Assembly: GCF_030272615.1 (NCBI RefSeq)
Contig: NC_081406.1
Coordinates: 242,847,218 to 242,911,217, forward strand
Source: Cryptomeria japonica
Taxonomy: Eukaryota; Streptophyta; Pinopsida; Cupressales; Cupressaceae
Direction: 5' to 3'
DNA: 64,000 bases
Of the stretch, positions 21,847 through 32,820 are shown in pieces. Each line of letters starts with the position of its first letter. Within the stretch, counting starts at the first letter, position 1. The notes under the pieces are model-generated. The model did not search any database, was not told the origin of the DNA, and saw nothing but the letters and a program-made list of their open reading frames with translations. A program made the position numbers and the translations under genes.

Positions 21847-24800
21847 TTCAGGAAACTTCATTTCCTTTCTCTCATTTCATTTGAAAGTGGTTACTGCTGT
21901 TCATATTCAATCGCTATCCTTTTCTGTGAAGAGAAAAGGATATTGTCTTTCTTGAAAAAAGAAGAAAGATTGTTGTCCCATCCTATTTTATTTTCCAAGT
22001 TGTAGTTAAATAGGGGGAACCTTCCCTTAATTAGGAGAGTTTTTACTCGTGTGCTATAGTTGAAACCACAATTTTCTATATTTCCCCAAGTGTACAAAAA
22101 TTTCAACCAACAATATGAAAGATAGGACAAAGGATGAATATGAAGAAAAATACAAGAAAAGGATGGATGCGTGCAAAACTATAGTGAACAAGGAATGGAT
22201 GATCGAACCTAGGGCTCATCATTCCAAGGCTCTCAAGACACTCATGTGCATAGATTTGAAAGAGGAATATAGCGATTTGGTATTCCTTCTTAACCGAGTG
22301 ATGGGAATGTCACAAGGTGCATTATATCATGGATGGATGTTCTATTTTATCCAAGATCGTTTGAAGGGAACATTGATCAATTGGTCAAAAATCATAAGTG
22401 ACAATCTGGATTTTCAGCTGAGGAATGTGGAGAGATCTAAATCATTTGCCATGACTTCCTATCTCATGTATATACTTGCACAATTTGTTACTTACAAAGG
22501 ATTGATATGCAGAGGTGAAGTCGGGAATGGACAAGGGCGGTACAGGAGTTATGAATGCTATCCACAGCTGAACATGTATCAAATTGAAGATGATAAGAAA
22601 GTGAATGATGTATTCACCATGTACTTCACACGGGTGTTGTAGGGCGGAATTCACAAGAGGTTGTCCAAGGAGGCAACAGAGCTGATTGAGCAATACGGAT
22701 CGTGGTATATCTAGTTTCCCAATTTCACGTACCTTAGGATTCATTGATTTCAATCCAAACCTTACAGGATTCCTAGGTATCCTACAGACAGAATGATCCT
22801 GTTGGAGGTGGTGAGACAGCTTCTGGAAAATGACTCCATCCAGAAGGAGAAACATAGAATGGGGATGACATTTCCTATTTCGGTAGGGAAGACATTGGAG
22901 TTTTGTTATTTTGCCATTGCAGCTAACACAGTGATTGCAAAACTTGCATTTTATCGCCTTGTGACATATAAGAGGAGAAAGATTTGATCCGCACAAGAAA
23001 GTTGGAAGGATTAGGGGAGATAAGTTTGTACAGAAGGTGGACATAGAAGATTATTGGGCCAACCTAATGGACAAGCAAGCATCGAAAAGATGCATGTGGT
23101 CCAGAATGTCCATTGATTTCATGAGGAAGTGTGAACTTTTCCTCATTCTTGATCAGATATTAGACAAGAAGGATATGCATCCACAATATGAGAATGAAAT
23201 GAAAAAGGCAATTCTATTGCCTAATTGGTTAGAACAAGAAGTGACAGATTTGAGTGTATTGATGAGAGAAGTCTTGAGTTTCTCCCGAGGATGGGTAGAC
23301 AATCAAATGAACAAGTTAGTTGACATGGGTGTTATCTTCACATATGAAAAGATGAAACAGAAGGAATCCTCTTCCGAAGATGATCAAAGAACTATTAGCG
23401 ACATAAGGATTCATGCGGATGAGGAAAGTCAAGCTCCCAAGCGAAGGAAGAACACATCAGGAGAAGTCAAGGCTGGAGGGAAGAAGATTGAGGAGGTTAA
23501 GAAGAAGAGCCAAAAGTTTATCACTCCTTCACCTCCCCTCAATGGCTCATCAATCAAAGAGATTGAGGTTCAGAAACAAAACAAGGAGATTGAACAATGT
23601 TTCAACAGAGTGATATTACCAGAGAGCGTTCAAGACTTATATGCCACCGCTACATCTGCTCCACCTAATGAAGATGATGATCAGTTGGGATTTCCTACTA
23701 CCCTTTTGGAGGTTAGTTTAGAGAAGAATGTATATGATTTGACCAAGGATAATCCTGATGATGTTATCTTGGCATTGAGGAAACTTGATCAAGAAATGTG
23801 ACTTGATGATGGTATGGAGATGGTTGCTATTCCCGATTGGCTAATGAGGAGTATGGAGAAAAGTAAGAAGATGGTAGAGGCGTAGCCAATTGACGACATT
23901 GATGACTACTTAGCTAGGAGCAACAAGGAAAAAGAACCAAAGCAGGCTAAGATTTTGTCACGTATAGCAAGAGATGAGATAGGAATGCGGATTGCACAGG
24001 TGGCTGTTCCTATTGGAGATGCGACGAAAGATGCTGCTACTCCCATGGATTTACAGATTACTTCAGTTGCCCTTGGTCAGACTACAAAAAAGCAGGAATT
24101 CCAAGAAGTTGGTGATACTCTCAAGGCAATCAATGCATGGTTGGATAGGGAGATAGAGAAGAAAGAGGAATATAAGGAAGAAAATATCAGACTTAGAGAG
24201 TAAATTGCAGGGATAAGGCGTGAGAATCCCACCCTTATTTCCCCTATTGCAGTTGATCGTGGACTACATACACATTATAAGGCAGCGAGAGATACACTCT
24301 CGGAATAGGAGAAATGGATTGAAGATACGAAGAGACAAGCGGATGATTTCCTTACTCACTTTGTCCAGGATTTTGACAGGACAACAACGCTCATATTCAA
24401 GATACAGTATCTAAAGGGAGTTCAGGAGGAATTTCGACCTATTCACGAGAGGACTATTCCACGCCTCAGAGTATTGAAGGGAATTGCTATGTCCACATTG
24501 ATCAAGGAGAATATTGTGCATAACGGAGATAGATACAATTTCCATGGCTAGTATTGTTCATTAGCCATGAAGAAATCTACTTATGAGCATGCACAAAAGA
24601 ATTCTGCAAAGATGGAAGCATCAATTCATGAGATCCAATTGAAGATCCTTGCCTCAATTGAGGAGTTATTGGGGGGTAGATATTAACGAAGCCAGTGGTT
24701 TACACTTAGCAGGATTGAGAGCCAAGATGAAGTTCATGTACTTCAATCAGTTGGACTCTTTGAAGAAGAGTCAGATAGATGACTTAGTTTCTTTGTCGAT

Positions 24801-25059
24801 TCATGTCCACAATTCGCAAAAGCTCATGCCAGATTGGGAGAACACCTTGGATGCTTTCTTGGTGCATTGGACGTGATTGATTTGCAACAAGATACCTTAC
24901 CTAGAATTTCCATGGAGGAATTAGATTCTGTGTTAGCTAAATTCTTGGATTATGTTGTGTGAGAAAGAGATGCAGGACGAAATCTTCTGGAAGATTACAT
25001 ATTTGATGACTAGGTGTCTTTCTATTGGGCCATATGTTGGTGGCTCCAATTTTTATGTG

Positions 25060-25156
25060 AACCCTAATTAGGGCAGCTCTAGGGTTGTGTTGGCATGATC
25101 TTGGCCCTTGAATTTGATTGAATCTTGGCCATCCATTTTGTTTGAGACTATATATG
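25060..25156 (+). promoter_or_regulatory. inverted telobox plus TATA box of unit 2
   Basis: AACCCTAATTAGGG lies at 25060-25073, with the right half slightly decayed (GGGC instead of GGGTT). It is 98 bp after the ORF stop, and TATATATG follows at 25149, 89 bp further on. This is the same layout as at 14888, 57941 and 62409. Confidence 0.65.
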
Positions 25157-25921
25157 TCCCATTGCCTCTCATTTGTAAGGGAGAGATTTTGAGAATTGTT
25201 GGTAGATGCTGCAGATTTGAATATAAATCATTGTTCGAATTGGTGGTGATTTTGTTTAAGTGTTGTCTTGCATTCAAGGTTCTCAATTCCTCCAAGTTAG
25301 ATTAGAATTTTCTTTCAACCGTTGTTAGATTGAATGAAATAATTTGTTGAATGTATTTGTGCTGAATCCATTTATCCATACCACTAGCCTCTTGTTGATT
25401 GTAAGTGTGCCTTGCGTGGTCAACTAGAAGTTTATGCAAGCTTAACTTCAATTATTATACATCCATTGTTATGCATTAACTTGAATGGTATCAATGTTTG
25501 ATGGTAATAATTTGAAAATCAATGAAATACACCTTAGATGATTGCACTAAGCTTGTGTCATGTTGTTCAACTTGATGGTGAGACCTTGCCTAGTTTGATT
25601 TCACTGAATTTGTTCCTCACTTCTTGCATTCTAGGTTTTAGAATAGAATTCTTAAACCCTATTCCTTTTGCCTTTTTTAGAAAGTCTTGTTAGAATTGTT
25701 TCAAGAGCTTCATTGTTAAATCATAAGTTATCAGCACACCTATTCCATATTCATGATAAGCAAAGTTGATATGAACAATTGTGTAAGTCCCCAAGTGAAA
25801 ACAACAATTCAAATCAACCATTGAGTTACCCACTCGTCAAGACTTGACAGTAGAAACCTTGGAATCATTTTAGTTGATCTTACCCTTAGCATCCAAGGTG
25901 ATTTTGTTCAAGAGAGGGTAA

Positions 25922-26592
25922 AGAGGCTATGGAGGTAGAGTATCAATCTCTAATGAAAACATCACCTGGGAGCTTGTTGATCTACCACCAGATAAGGAAG
26001 CAATTGGTTGTAAATGGGTATTCAAGACTAAGAATAAAGCAGATGATAGTAAAGACAAACATAAGGCTAGACTTGTAGCCAAGAGTTATGCCCAGAAAGA
26101 AGGTATAGACTATGAGGAAACCTTTGCTCCCACAATAAAAATTAAAACAATTGGATGATTTTTGCTTTAGCTGCTCAAATTGGATGGAAATTGTACCAAA
26201 TGGATGTAAAATGTGCCTTTCTTAACGGAGACCTTAAAGAAGAGGTCTATATGACCCAACCAAAGGGATATGTTGCACCTAAAAAAAGAAGAAAAAGTGT
26301 GCAAACTAATCAAATCCCTATATGGTCTCAAATAGGCTCCTAGAGCTTGGTATATCAAAATTGATGAACATCTATTATAACATGGTTTCACTAGGCATCC
26401 ATATGATCCAAACGTCTACCTCAAGGATCGAGGGGGGGATATTGTGATCATTAATGTATATGTTGATGATTTAGTTATCATAGGCAACTCAGAAGAAATC
26501 GTTGAGGCAACCAAAAATGATCTCAAAAAGGCTTTTGATATGATAGATCTTAGGTTACTTCACTATTGTCGAGGCTTAGAGGTATGGCAAAC
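25922..26592 (+). pseudogene. Ty1/copia reverse transcriptase, N-terminal part
   Basis: Copia RT with frameshifts: AMEVEYQSLMK, GCKWVFKTK, KHKARLVAKSYAQKEGIDYEETFAP, then [22 protein letters not shown] (26155 frame), then NVYVDDLVIIG (26444 frame), where the YVDD catalytic motif is intact. It is interrupted at 26592 by a minus-strand solo LTR. The sequence directly upstream is the damaged 3' end of unit 2, so the integrase core of this copia element is deleted. Confidence 0.85.
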
Positions 26593-28335
26593 TGAAATAT
26601 TCCGAGCCAAATTTTTTTGGTTTTTCAATTTACAAACTCAAATAAATGCACCCGTTAAGGTTAGAGGTTAAACCAAAACGTGCTGAAGCAACTCTAACCA
26701 GAATGTACACCAGGATCCCGATGTGGGCAAGGTGTGAGCATTGGTCAGACGATCTAAAACAAAATGCTTATGCAGGAACTCTAACCAAGAATGGCATCGG
26801 TGATGGCGAGCATATGGTCAGAGGATCTTCTACCTAAATGCTGAAAGGGAACTCGACACCAAGTATGTGCTACCCAATCCAGTGTGGAGTGAGGGGCGAC
26901 CATATGGCGGAGTAATTACAAATAACAATGCTTGAATGAAATAACTGAATTGCTGAAAGGGACTCAACACCCAGAATGTGCTTTCTAACCCGAATTGGGA
27001 AAGTAGCTACCATAGGGCGGAGATGTAACTAATACAATAATTACTGAAAGAAGAATGAGTATTACAATTGGATAAAGCAAGATTATAATTTGCTGTCAGT
27101 ATTACTGCCAGCTTACACTATGAAAGATGGGATCTTGCAAACAATACAAATCAGCATATAAATAGAGATGTACAATATTAGTGAGTTTCTTTGCTGAGAA
27201 GTAAGATTAACGGAAATGGCATTAAACAGATCCAACCTTTTCTCCAGACTTGGACAAATCTTCAATGAAGCATCCACATCGCTTTAAAAGAACTCTCATC
27301 ACCATCCAATAAAGAAAGTGCAGATTTCTCCAAACTGATGTAACAGACCTGCACCTTTCAACAAATAACCAGCAACATAGGATTCCTTGAAATGCTCGGA
27401 ACTCACTCTTTTCTCATTCAAACTGCTTGATATCAATTGCAAATCACTAATAGAAGGGAGGGGCTAAAACTAAGAGCATAAGACAAACTTAAAATGCAGA
27501 TTACCTGAAATGCACGAATTCCAAGACACCATAAATGGTACGGCCCAGCACAGGGGCGATTTTGCTTTTTAAAATTCAGATCCTCTTCAAAAAAATCTAC
27601 AAATTTGCACACAGGGGCGCCTAGCCAAGATGGAAGGAAATAAACAATACCCACAATGATTTTTTTTTGTCTTTTTGGATTTATGAATAAAACATCAAAT
27701 CTGCTGAAGCTAAAATGCCAAAAACCAGAAACCTCTAATATGCAAAAACTGAACCTAAATAGACAAATGCAGATTACAATGCACAAATTTCAATGAACTC
27801 ACAAACTAGACTAAAATCACCACTAGTTGTTGTCTTACAAACAAGAAGCGATGCCCGAGCTAGGAGGCCTTCATTCCTCGAAGCAAACCCAGAGCCAAAC
27901 CGGCAACATAACAGTACTGTAGACCAAAGATGTGAAATGATGCTCAAAGTCTTCCTTTTATAACTTCCTGTTGGCTTCACGAACCCTAAAATCCACTTCA
28001 ATATCCAAACCCTAATCCTTTCTCCAAGATGGCATCCTTTTCCTTTCAAGCTTAATATTGATATTTTAATTAAATTCAATACCTTGATAAATGCGCCCAC
28101 ATTAAGCTTGCTTTGACTTTGGAAATTAATAAAATAATCTTTAATGAAGGCACCACCCTCAAAAAGCCCACTTTTCAAAACAACATAAAGTCAATAGACT
28201 AGGCCAAGGGGTCAACGTTCGAATATAATATTAAAACGTGACCTTTTAATTAAATATATCAACTTAACTCTTCAATCATGCCCTGAAGCCAATAATGACC
28301 AAGTCAAAGATCAGGTCTGAGAAGGGGACATTACA
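26593..28335 (-). mobile_element. solo LTR of the chromovirus H family
   Basis: On the minus strand it begins TGTAATGTCCCC at 28335 and ends TTTCA at 26593, with the CCTAACGGGTG-like U5 block seen in the other family LTRs. It is 1,743 bp long and flanked by the duplication CAAAC (26588-26592 and 28336-28340), so it is a clean solo LTR left by unequal recombination. It splits the copia RT. Confidence 0.9.
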
Positions 28336-28340
28336 CAAAC

Positions 28341-28696
28341 AAATCACTATATCTTTGTGTCATAGAGAAAATATGCCAAGACAATGCTTGAGAAATTCAA
28401 AATGATGGATTCCAAATCCATGTCTACACCCATGGAATCAAGTTTGTCATCATCTACATCTGATAAATCTGCTCAAGTGAATGCAACTCTCTATCGTTAG
28501 ATGATTGGAGGTTTGATTTATTTGACTTATACTAGACCAGACATTAATTTTGTTGTAAATTATCTATCAAGATTCATGCAAGAACCAAAAGTGTCCCATT
28601 GGAATGCAGCAAAAAGGGTCTTAAGGTATATACATGGTACGATGGATCATGGTTTGGAATATAAAAAAGACTGATCAGTTCTTCTTGACAAGGTAC
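28341..28696 (+). pseudogene. Ty1/copia RT C-terminus and RNase H start
   Basis: Continuation of copia after the solo LTR: a MPRQCLRNSKWMDSK-like stretch (the usual 'LEKF.M.. .K.V.TP' region), then MIGGLIYLTYTRPDINFVVN and AAKRVLRYIHGTMDHGL, a hallmark of copia RT/RNase H. A stop replaces Gln after NATLYR. It ends at 28696, where another TGTTG-type unit starts; the RNase H core and the copia 3' LTR are not seen. Confidence 0.85.
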
Positions 28697-30990
28697 TGTT
28701 GTGTGTAGCCCTACACACCCCATCCTTGACAGGGGACCCCCTTTTTTTGCAATCTTCCCATGTGAAGGAGAGAGACGACTCTGTGGGATTGAGCCAAACA
28801 TTTTCATGGCCTTCTAAAAGCCCGAAGAAATGCTGAATCAAACGCAAATGCTAGCAATCATAGCCTCCCAAGCCAAGTGATATTGGTGAATCATGGCAAG
28901 TAGGGTTTGAATTTTCTTTTTACAAAATCACCTCTCTCTTGGTCGATCAAAGGCCGATAAAAATGTCGAGGGTCGAGCATATAACGGAATAGCAAAGAAA
29001 GTTCAGGCTTTTGTAATGTGTAATGAACCTAGTTTACACTGTCGGCCTGCTAAACCCAAAAGAATCCCGTCAAAAGTGTCGGAAACAAAAACCCCCAAAA
29101 TTCTAACTAAGAAAACCAAAAGAAATGAGAATAAGTTTGGTCGTGTTCATCCTTTAGATTTTGCCCTTAATAACCCCGTCAAAATCCCGAAGGAAAACAC
29201 TTAGAGTGGGGTGATATTCAAAGGTCTTCAAAATTGCTTTATCATCCCCTTTACAAATACCAAAGTAAACCCCGCCTTATGCTCGCCAATCGCTTAGAGA
29301 TGAAATCGCGAAGGTAGGAGGAGGAAAATAAAAAAAGTTCGAAATCATTTCTTCTACCTTTGATAATGCCAATAAATTCCCCTAAAAAAAATGCCGGCAA
29401 AATATCAATGATTTAAGTGTTTATGCTTTAAGGTCGATAAAATGAAACAAAACTTTGGACGATATTTTGGTTGTAAGGGCCGATAAAATGTCGAGATGAC
29501 TAAATCGCAAGTGCTAAAGAGATAACAATGAAGGGGGGTCAATTAAAATAAAGTTTGAAATGTGTTAAGGCAAATCGCCTCCCCTTGCCTTCATTTGCCG
29601 AAAAATCCCCTATAAAATACCGAAATCTCCAAAGTAGCGACCAAGATAGATTTTTAGGGGGTTCAAATAAAATAAATTTGAATGCTTTAAAACATAAACC
29701 TTCTTTTGGTACATTGCTCCTTAAAATGCCTAACTTTTCCCTTAAAATGGTGCAATATTATATTCGATAAATTGAAGACAAAAGGAAAATTGAAGATTTT
29801 AGACGCCAAGCATCAAGTGTTTGTATTTGCACATTGGCCTAAAATCACCGAACTTTTTCCATTAGTTGGCAAAACAATAGGTTCGTAAACATCATAAAGG
29901 GAACTTTTCGGCACTTTTTCTCTCAATTGCCGAAGTTTTCCCTAAAAAGAAAACTTTAAGTGAAATCGTAAAGGGAACTTTTTGGCACTTTTGTTACAAA
30001 TCGCTAACTTTTCCCTTTAAAGTGGCACAATCTTAAGTCAAAAATGAAGTGAAGTAAAGGAGGTTCGAATTGTTTTAAAAGTAAACATATTTCATTTTCC
30101 CCTCTTATTCGTCGAAGCGAAGCCCAATGTTACCTTAACAACATTTAATATTTGTTAAAATTACTTAAATTTTTCAAGGTGATTGATTCAAATTGAACTT
30201 GCTTTTGTAGATCAACGCCACAGGAAAGAGACAAGGGAAAATTAAAACGTAGATTGAGGACGTGATTGCAATTGAAGCCGGGAAGTGAAGATGTAACGCG
30301 CAGGATCAACATGATGACCACAGAGCGGTGCCCATGAAGAACATGGTGCAAGGCCGAACGCAAAACAAAACCAATGACGAGGATTAATTCAACCAACAAA
30401 GAACCTCCACTAGTTGCAATGCAAAAGGACCAAAGTGATGTCATTCCAAATTTCTAGAAGGCATCAACAAGACACTCAGAATGCCACCCAGAATATGCAG
30501 ATTCAGAAATTGCACAAGAAGATTTTCCAGAAAAATCAGCTTGTAAAAACTGAATTGCCTTATTGTAAAATAACTATCTGTGGGTCCCCATTAATGCATT
30601 CAAAACAAGGGGATACACAAGTCAGTTATTTCTCAACTACAGGATTTGCCAAAATTGATGTCAAATAGTTGTCAGTGGCTGGGAAAGTGGTTGAAAGTGG
30701 AAGCCAGGAGTTACTACGCATGGGCTAAAGCTGCCAAGCTTCTAGAAGGCAGGTAGCAGCCATTGGATGCAGTCAATCCTGGCCTTTGATTCAAAATTGT
30801 AAAATCTATAAAAGGCCAGTGCCTCTCTTTTGTGAAGGGTGAGAAAGGTTAAACTCTTAGAAGTTAGATCATTAGGAGTTAGAAGTAGCTGTAATTAGGA
30901 GTAAAAATAGAATAGGATTGCTGAGTAGAAATTGTTGTAATGGTAGTTGAAGTCAATATATGAACATTGAATTGATCCACAAAACTAAAA
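28697..30990 (+). mobile_element. third TGTTG-type unit, 3' limit uncertain
   Basis: It starts TGTTGTGTGTAGCCCTACAC followed by a CCCC..GGGGACCC hairpin, matching the architecture of the unit 1 and 2 starts, directly in copia coding sequence. The middle (28950-30110) is rich in a reiterated GGCCGATAAAATGTCG / TTTTCCC(C) motif. A TATA box (TATAAAAG, 30807) precedes a leader (about 30850-30960) similar to the post-TATA leader of unit 1. No telobox palindrome was seen. The expected CAACA end could be at about 31120 (ATTGTCAACA), but the flanks there do not duplicate GGTAC, so the end is open. Confidence 0.5.
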
Positions 30991-31840
30991 GCTTCTCAAA
31001 CACAAGGAAAAAAATCTCACACAAAACTGAAAACAATAACCAAAAACCCAAGCCTCAAGCAAAAGTGAAAGAAGACAAGGAGGACGAGAACGTCCTCGAC
31101 TGATTTTAATTGTCAACATCTATAAATAGTATACTGTAAAAACGTTTCCTAGTTTTTTGCCTTGTTTATGGTTGAGCATGGTTCCCATTTTGATATCTCA
31201 GCATCTATTTTATGTATTTATCTAGTAGAAACCTGGTTGAGCATGTTCAGGGCTAAGATGCTGAACTTTGATATCTTTTGCTATATTCTAAACGTTGTAA
31301 TTATATGTGTATGTGTGTGTGCATGCTGCATGCGTTTTGCCAAAAAGAAAAAACCAAAATCCGGAAACCATTCCCTACTGAGCACATTGTCAAGTCTTGA
31401 ATGAGACTACATTAAAAACGAAGAGGATTTTCAATGTAGATCCCACTTAGAAACTAACCCAAATTTTTACTCCCTTCACAACATTATACAACTTAATGTT
31501 GAATTTGGTTGCAGATTTGTACAAAGGCATTCAAAACTTATAATCAAGTGCAATGAACACAAACTGAAATGATATAAATTTCTGAGATAAATTTAGAATA
31601 TGGCAATGACTTGTAAGCATTCAATACTCAGAAATATATTAGAAGAAAATACTTATTATTTCTGACTGTAATTGAAGCTCAATAGCAACAAAGTCACATA
31701 TATTATAAGTCTCCTATCTTTTTCAGACTTACATGAAGCATCCCTCAATAAATGGACAACAAAATCATATACTCAAAAAGAATGCAGCAGTAAATTTCTA
31801 CAAATTTTATTTCTGAAAGAAACTCCATAAAACTGCCAAT
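30991..31840. other. unassigned sequence with GT-rich tract
   Basis: No gene was recognised. It contains a palindrome GAGGACGAGAACGTCCTC near 31080 and an alternating purine/pyrimidine TGTGTATGTGTGTGTGCATG tract near 31302-31321. Confidence 0.4.
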
Positions 31841-32820
31841 TTCTGATCGTTGAACTTTAGATGCAGAGTCTGTTTGACTCCACCAATTATCAGCTAGGGA
31901 GGAATCTTTCACCCCGATGCTGATCTTCTCAACAGGGTTTGTGTCCTCAAGAGGTCAAGATGGAACAAGTTCCAAACTCCAGAACTACAAGGGTTTCAAT
32001 TAAGAAAATGAATAAACTCAACAAACCCAAATGAGCCTTCACATGCTCTTTTATAACCTTCTGGGAAACTCTTCTACTTTCAGCTTCCCTCTCTCTTCAT
32101 ATTACCCTTCCTTTTTAATTTCTCACTTCAGCTTGGGAAATAAGAAACTGGCCTACTTATAATTTCTCATTGGCATAAAGTGGTCACTTAACTTAGGAAT
32201 TAAAGACCCTATTAAATAATTAAAACTTAATTTTAGTTATTTAATTATATTTCTATGCTAGATAAAAAGGAGACATTACATAAATCTTCAAATCTTAAAA
32301 ACTCCAAAAAAGTTTTTGTCCTCAAGAAGAGAAAATGAAAAACGTGCATTCATTCTTTAAAAATGAAATAACTTCAAAAGTACGTAGCCTCTTTCTTGAA
32401 AACACTCCTTATTTATAACCTTATTTTGAAAAAATAAAATAACATTTATTTATTTTTGGCAATATTCCTCAATTATTAAATTGTCATTTAAGTGCAATTT
32501 TTGTACTAAGAGCTTAGTGAAACTTAAATTAATCACTTATAACACTTTTAAAAATAATGAAATATAAGTTGTCTTTTAGTTTTTACTTTTGCAGCTCAAA
32601 TATTTAATTTTTTAATTAACTTTTCCTTTTACCATCCCATTAACCTACAAGAAAAATACAGAAATTAGGGTAAGTGTCAATTGTGAATTTATGCTCAACA
32701 AGGGGGCATGACAATCCTCTTTCCTCAAAATTGCATATTCTCAAGCAATTAAAAATTGGGATGCTCCAAAATTTACCCTCTCCAAATGGCATCCTCATTT
32801 AGAAGATTTTTCCATTAAAC
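31841..32820 (-). mobile_element. reverse-strand LTR debris
   Basis: Two LTR-like edges occur. One, on the minus strand, reads TGTAATGTCTCC at about 32282 and leads into sequence with CTTGTTCCATCTTGACC. A second edge, ATTGTCATGCCCCC, lies at about 32713 on the minus strand. Neither has a visible partner or duplication. They are probably fragments of older Ty3/gypsy LTRs into which H1 inserted. Confidence 0.35.

Larger units (their letters stand above)
19148..22112 (+). mobile_element. solo-LTR-like unit nested in unit 2 ORF
   Basis: A 2,965-bp unit starting TGTTGTCCTCATTTTTG, with a terminal foldback GTCCTCATTTTT..AAAAATGAAGGAC, and ending TTTCAACCAACA. It is flanked by the duplication ATATG (19143-19147 and 22113-22117). 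Removing it rejoins the host ORF in frame. A TATA box lies at 21303, about 810 bp from the 3' end as in unit 1. Two private repeat arrays lie upstream and downstream of the TATA box. No coding capacity was recognised. Confidence 0.85.
18768..24962 (+). pseudogene. large RT-less ORF of unit 2, split and decayed
   Basis: The frame starts at ATG 18768, just after a splice-acceptor-like TTTGTACAG. It shifts twice before 19147, where it reads AIAEVFGIQHGVDM. After the 19148-22112 insertion and the duplicated ATATG it resumes exactly at MKDRTKDEYEEKYKK and runs with stops and shifts through 22115-22642, 22793-22987, 23037-23801 (Lys/Glu-rich, with KRRK clusters) and 23955-24203 to the TGA at 24960-24962, with end motif LPRISMEELDSVLAKFLDY. 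Joined length is about 1,075 codons. The N-terminal block (V.FGI... through SKSFAMTSYLMY) resembles the extra ORF of Tat-like elements T and T2, and the C-terminal motif recurs at 58013-58433 and 62081-62349. No RT, protease or integrase motif is present. A relation to the uncharacterised 'putative plant transposon protein' families is possible but unverified. Confidence 0.65.
16127..25921 (+). mobile_element. ORF-bearing L-group unit (unit 2)
   Basis: Its first ~40 bp (GTGACCTTTTCACACATCGCCCC, shown in part) match the 5' end of unit 1. Its 3' part (25010-25921) matches the 3' part of unit 1, with telobox, TATA box and GTAAGTCCCC block. Between them lie a leader with a reiterated GGCGATTTTCC motif, a 121-bp tandem duplication, and a large RT-less ORF interrupted by a nested solo-LTR-like unit (19148-22112). 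No 5' LTR end (CAACA) lies before the ORF, so paired LTRs are not seen. The 3' terminus is missing its last ~50 bp and abuts copia RT directly, and no target duplication remains. This points to a deletion that also removed the copia integrase core. Confidence 0.65.

Noticed and set aside
31302-31321. GT-rich tract as a regulatory Z-DNA site
   Set aside because: Short and isolated; ordinary microsatellite-like sequence.
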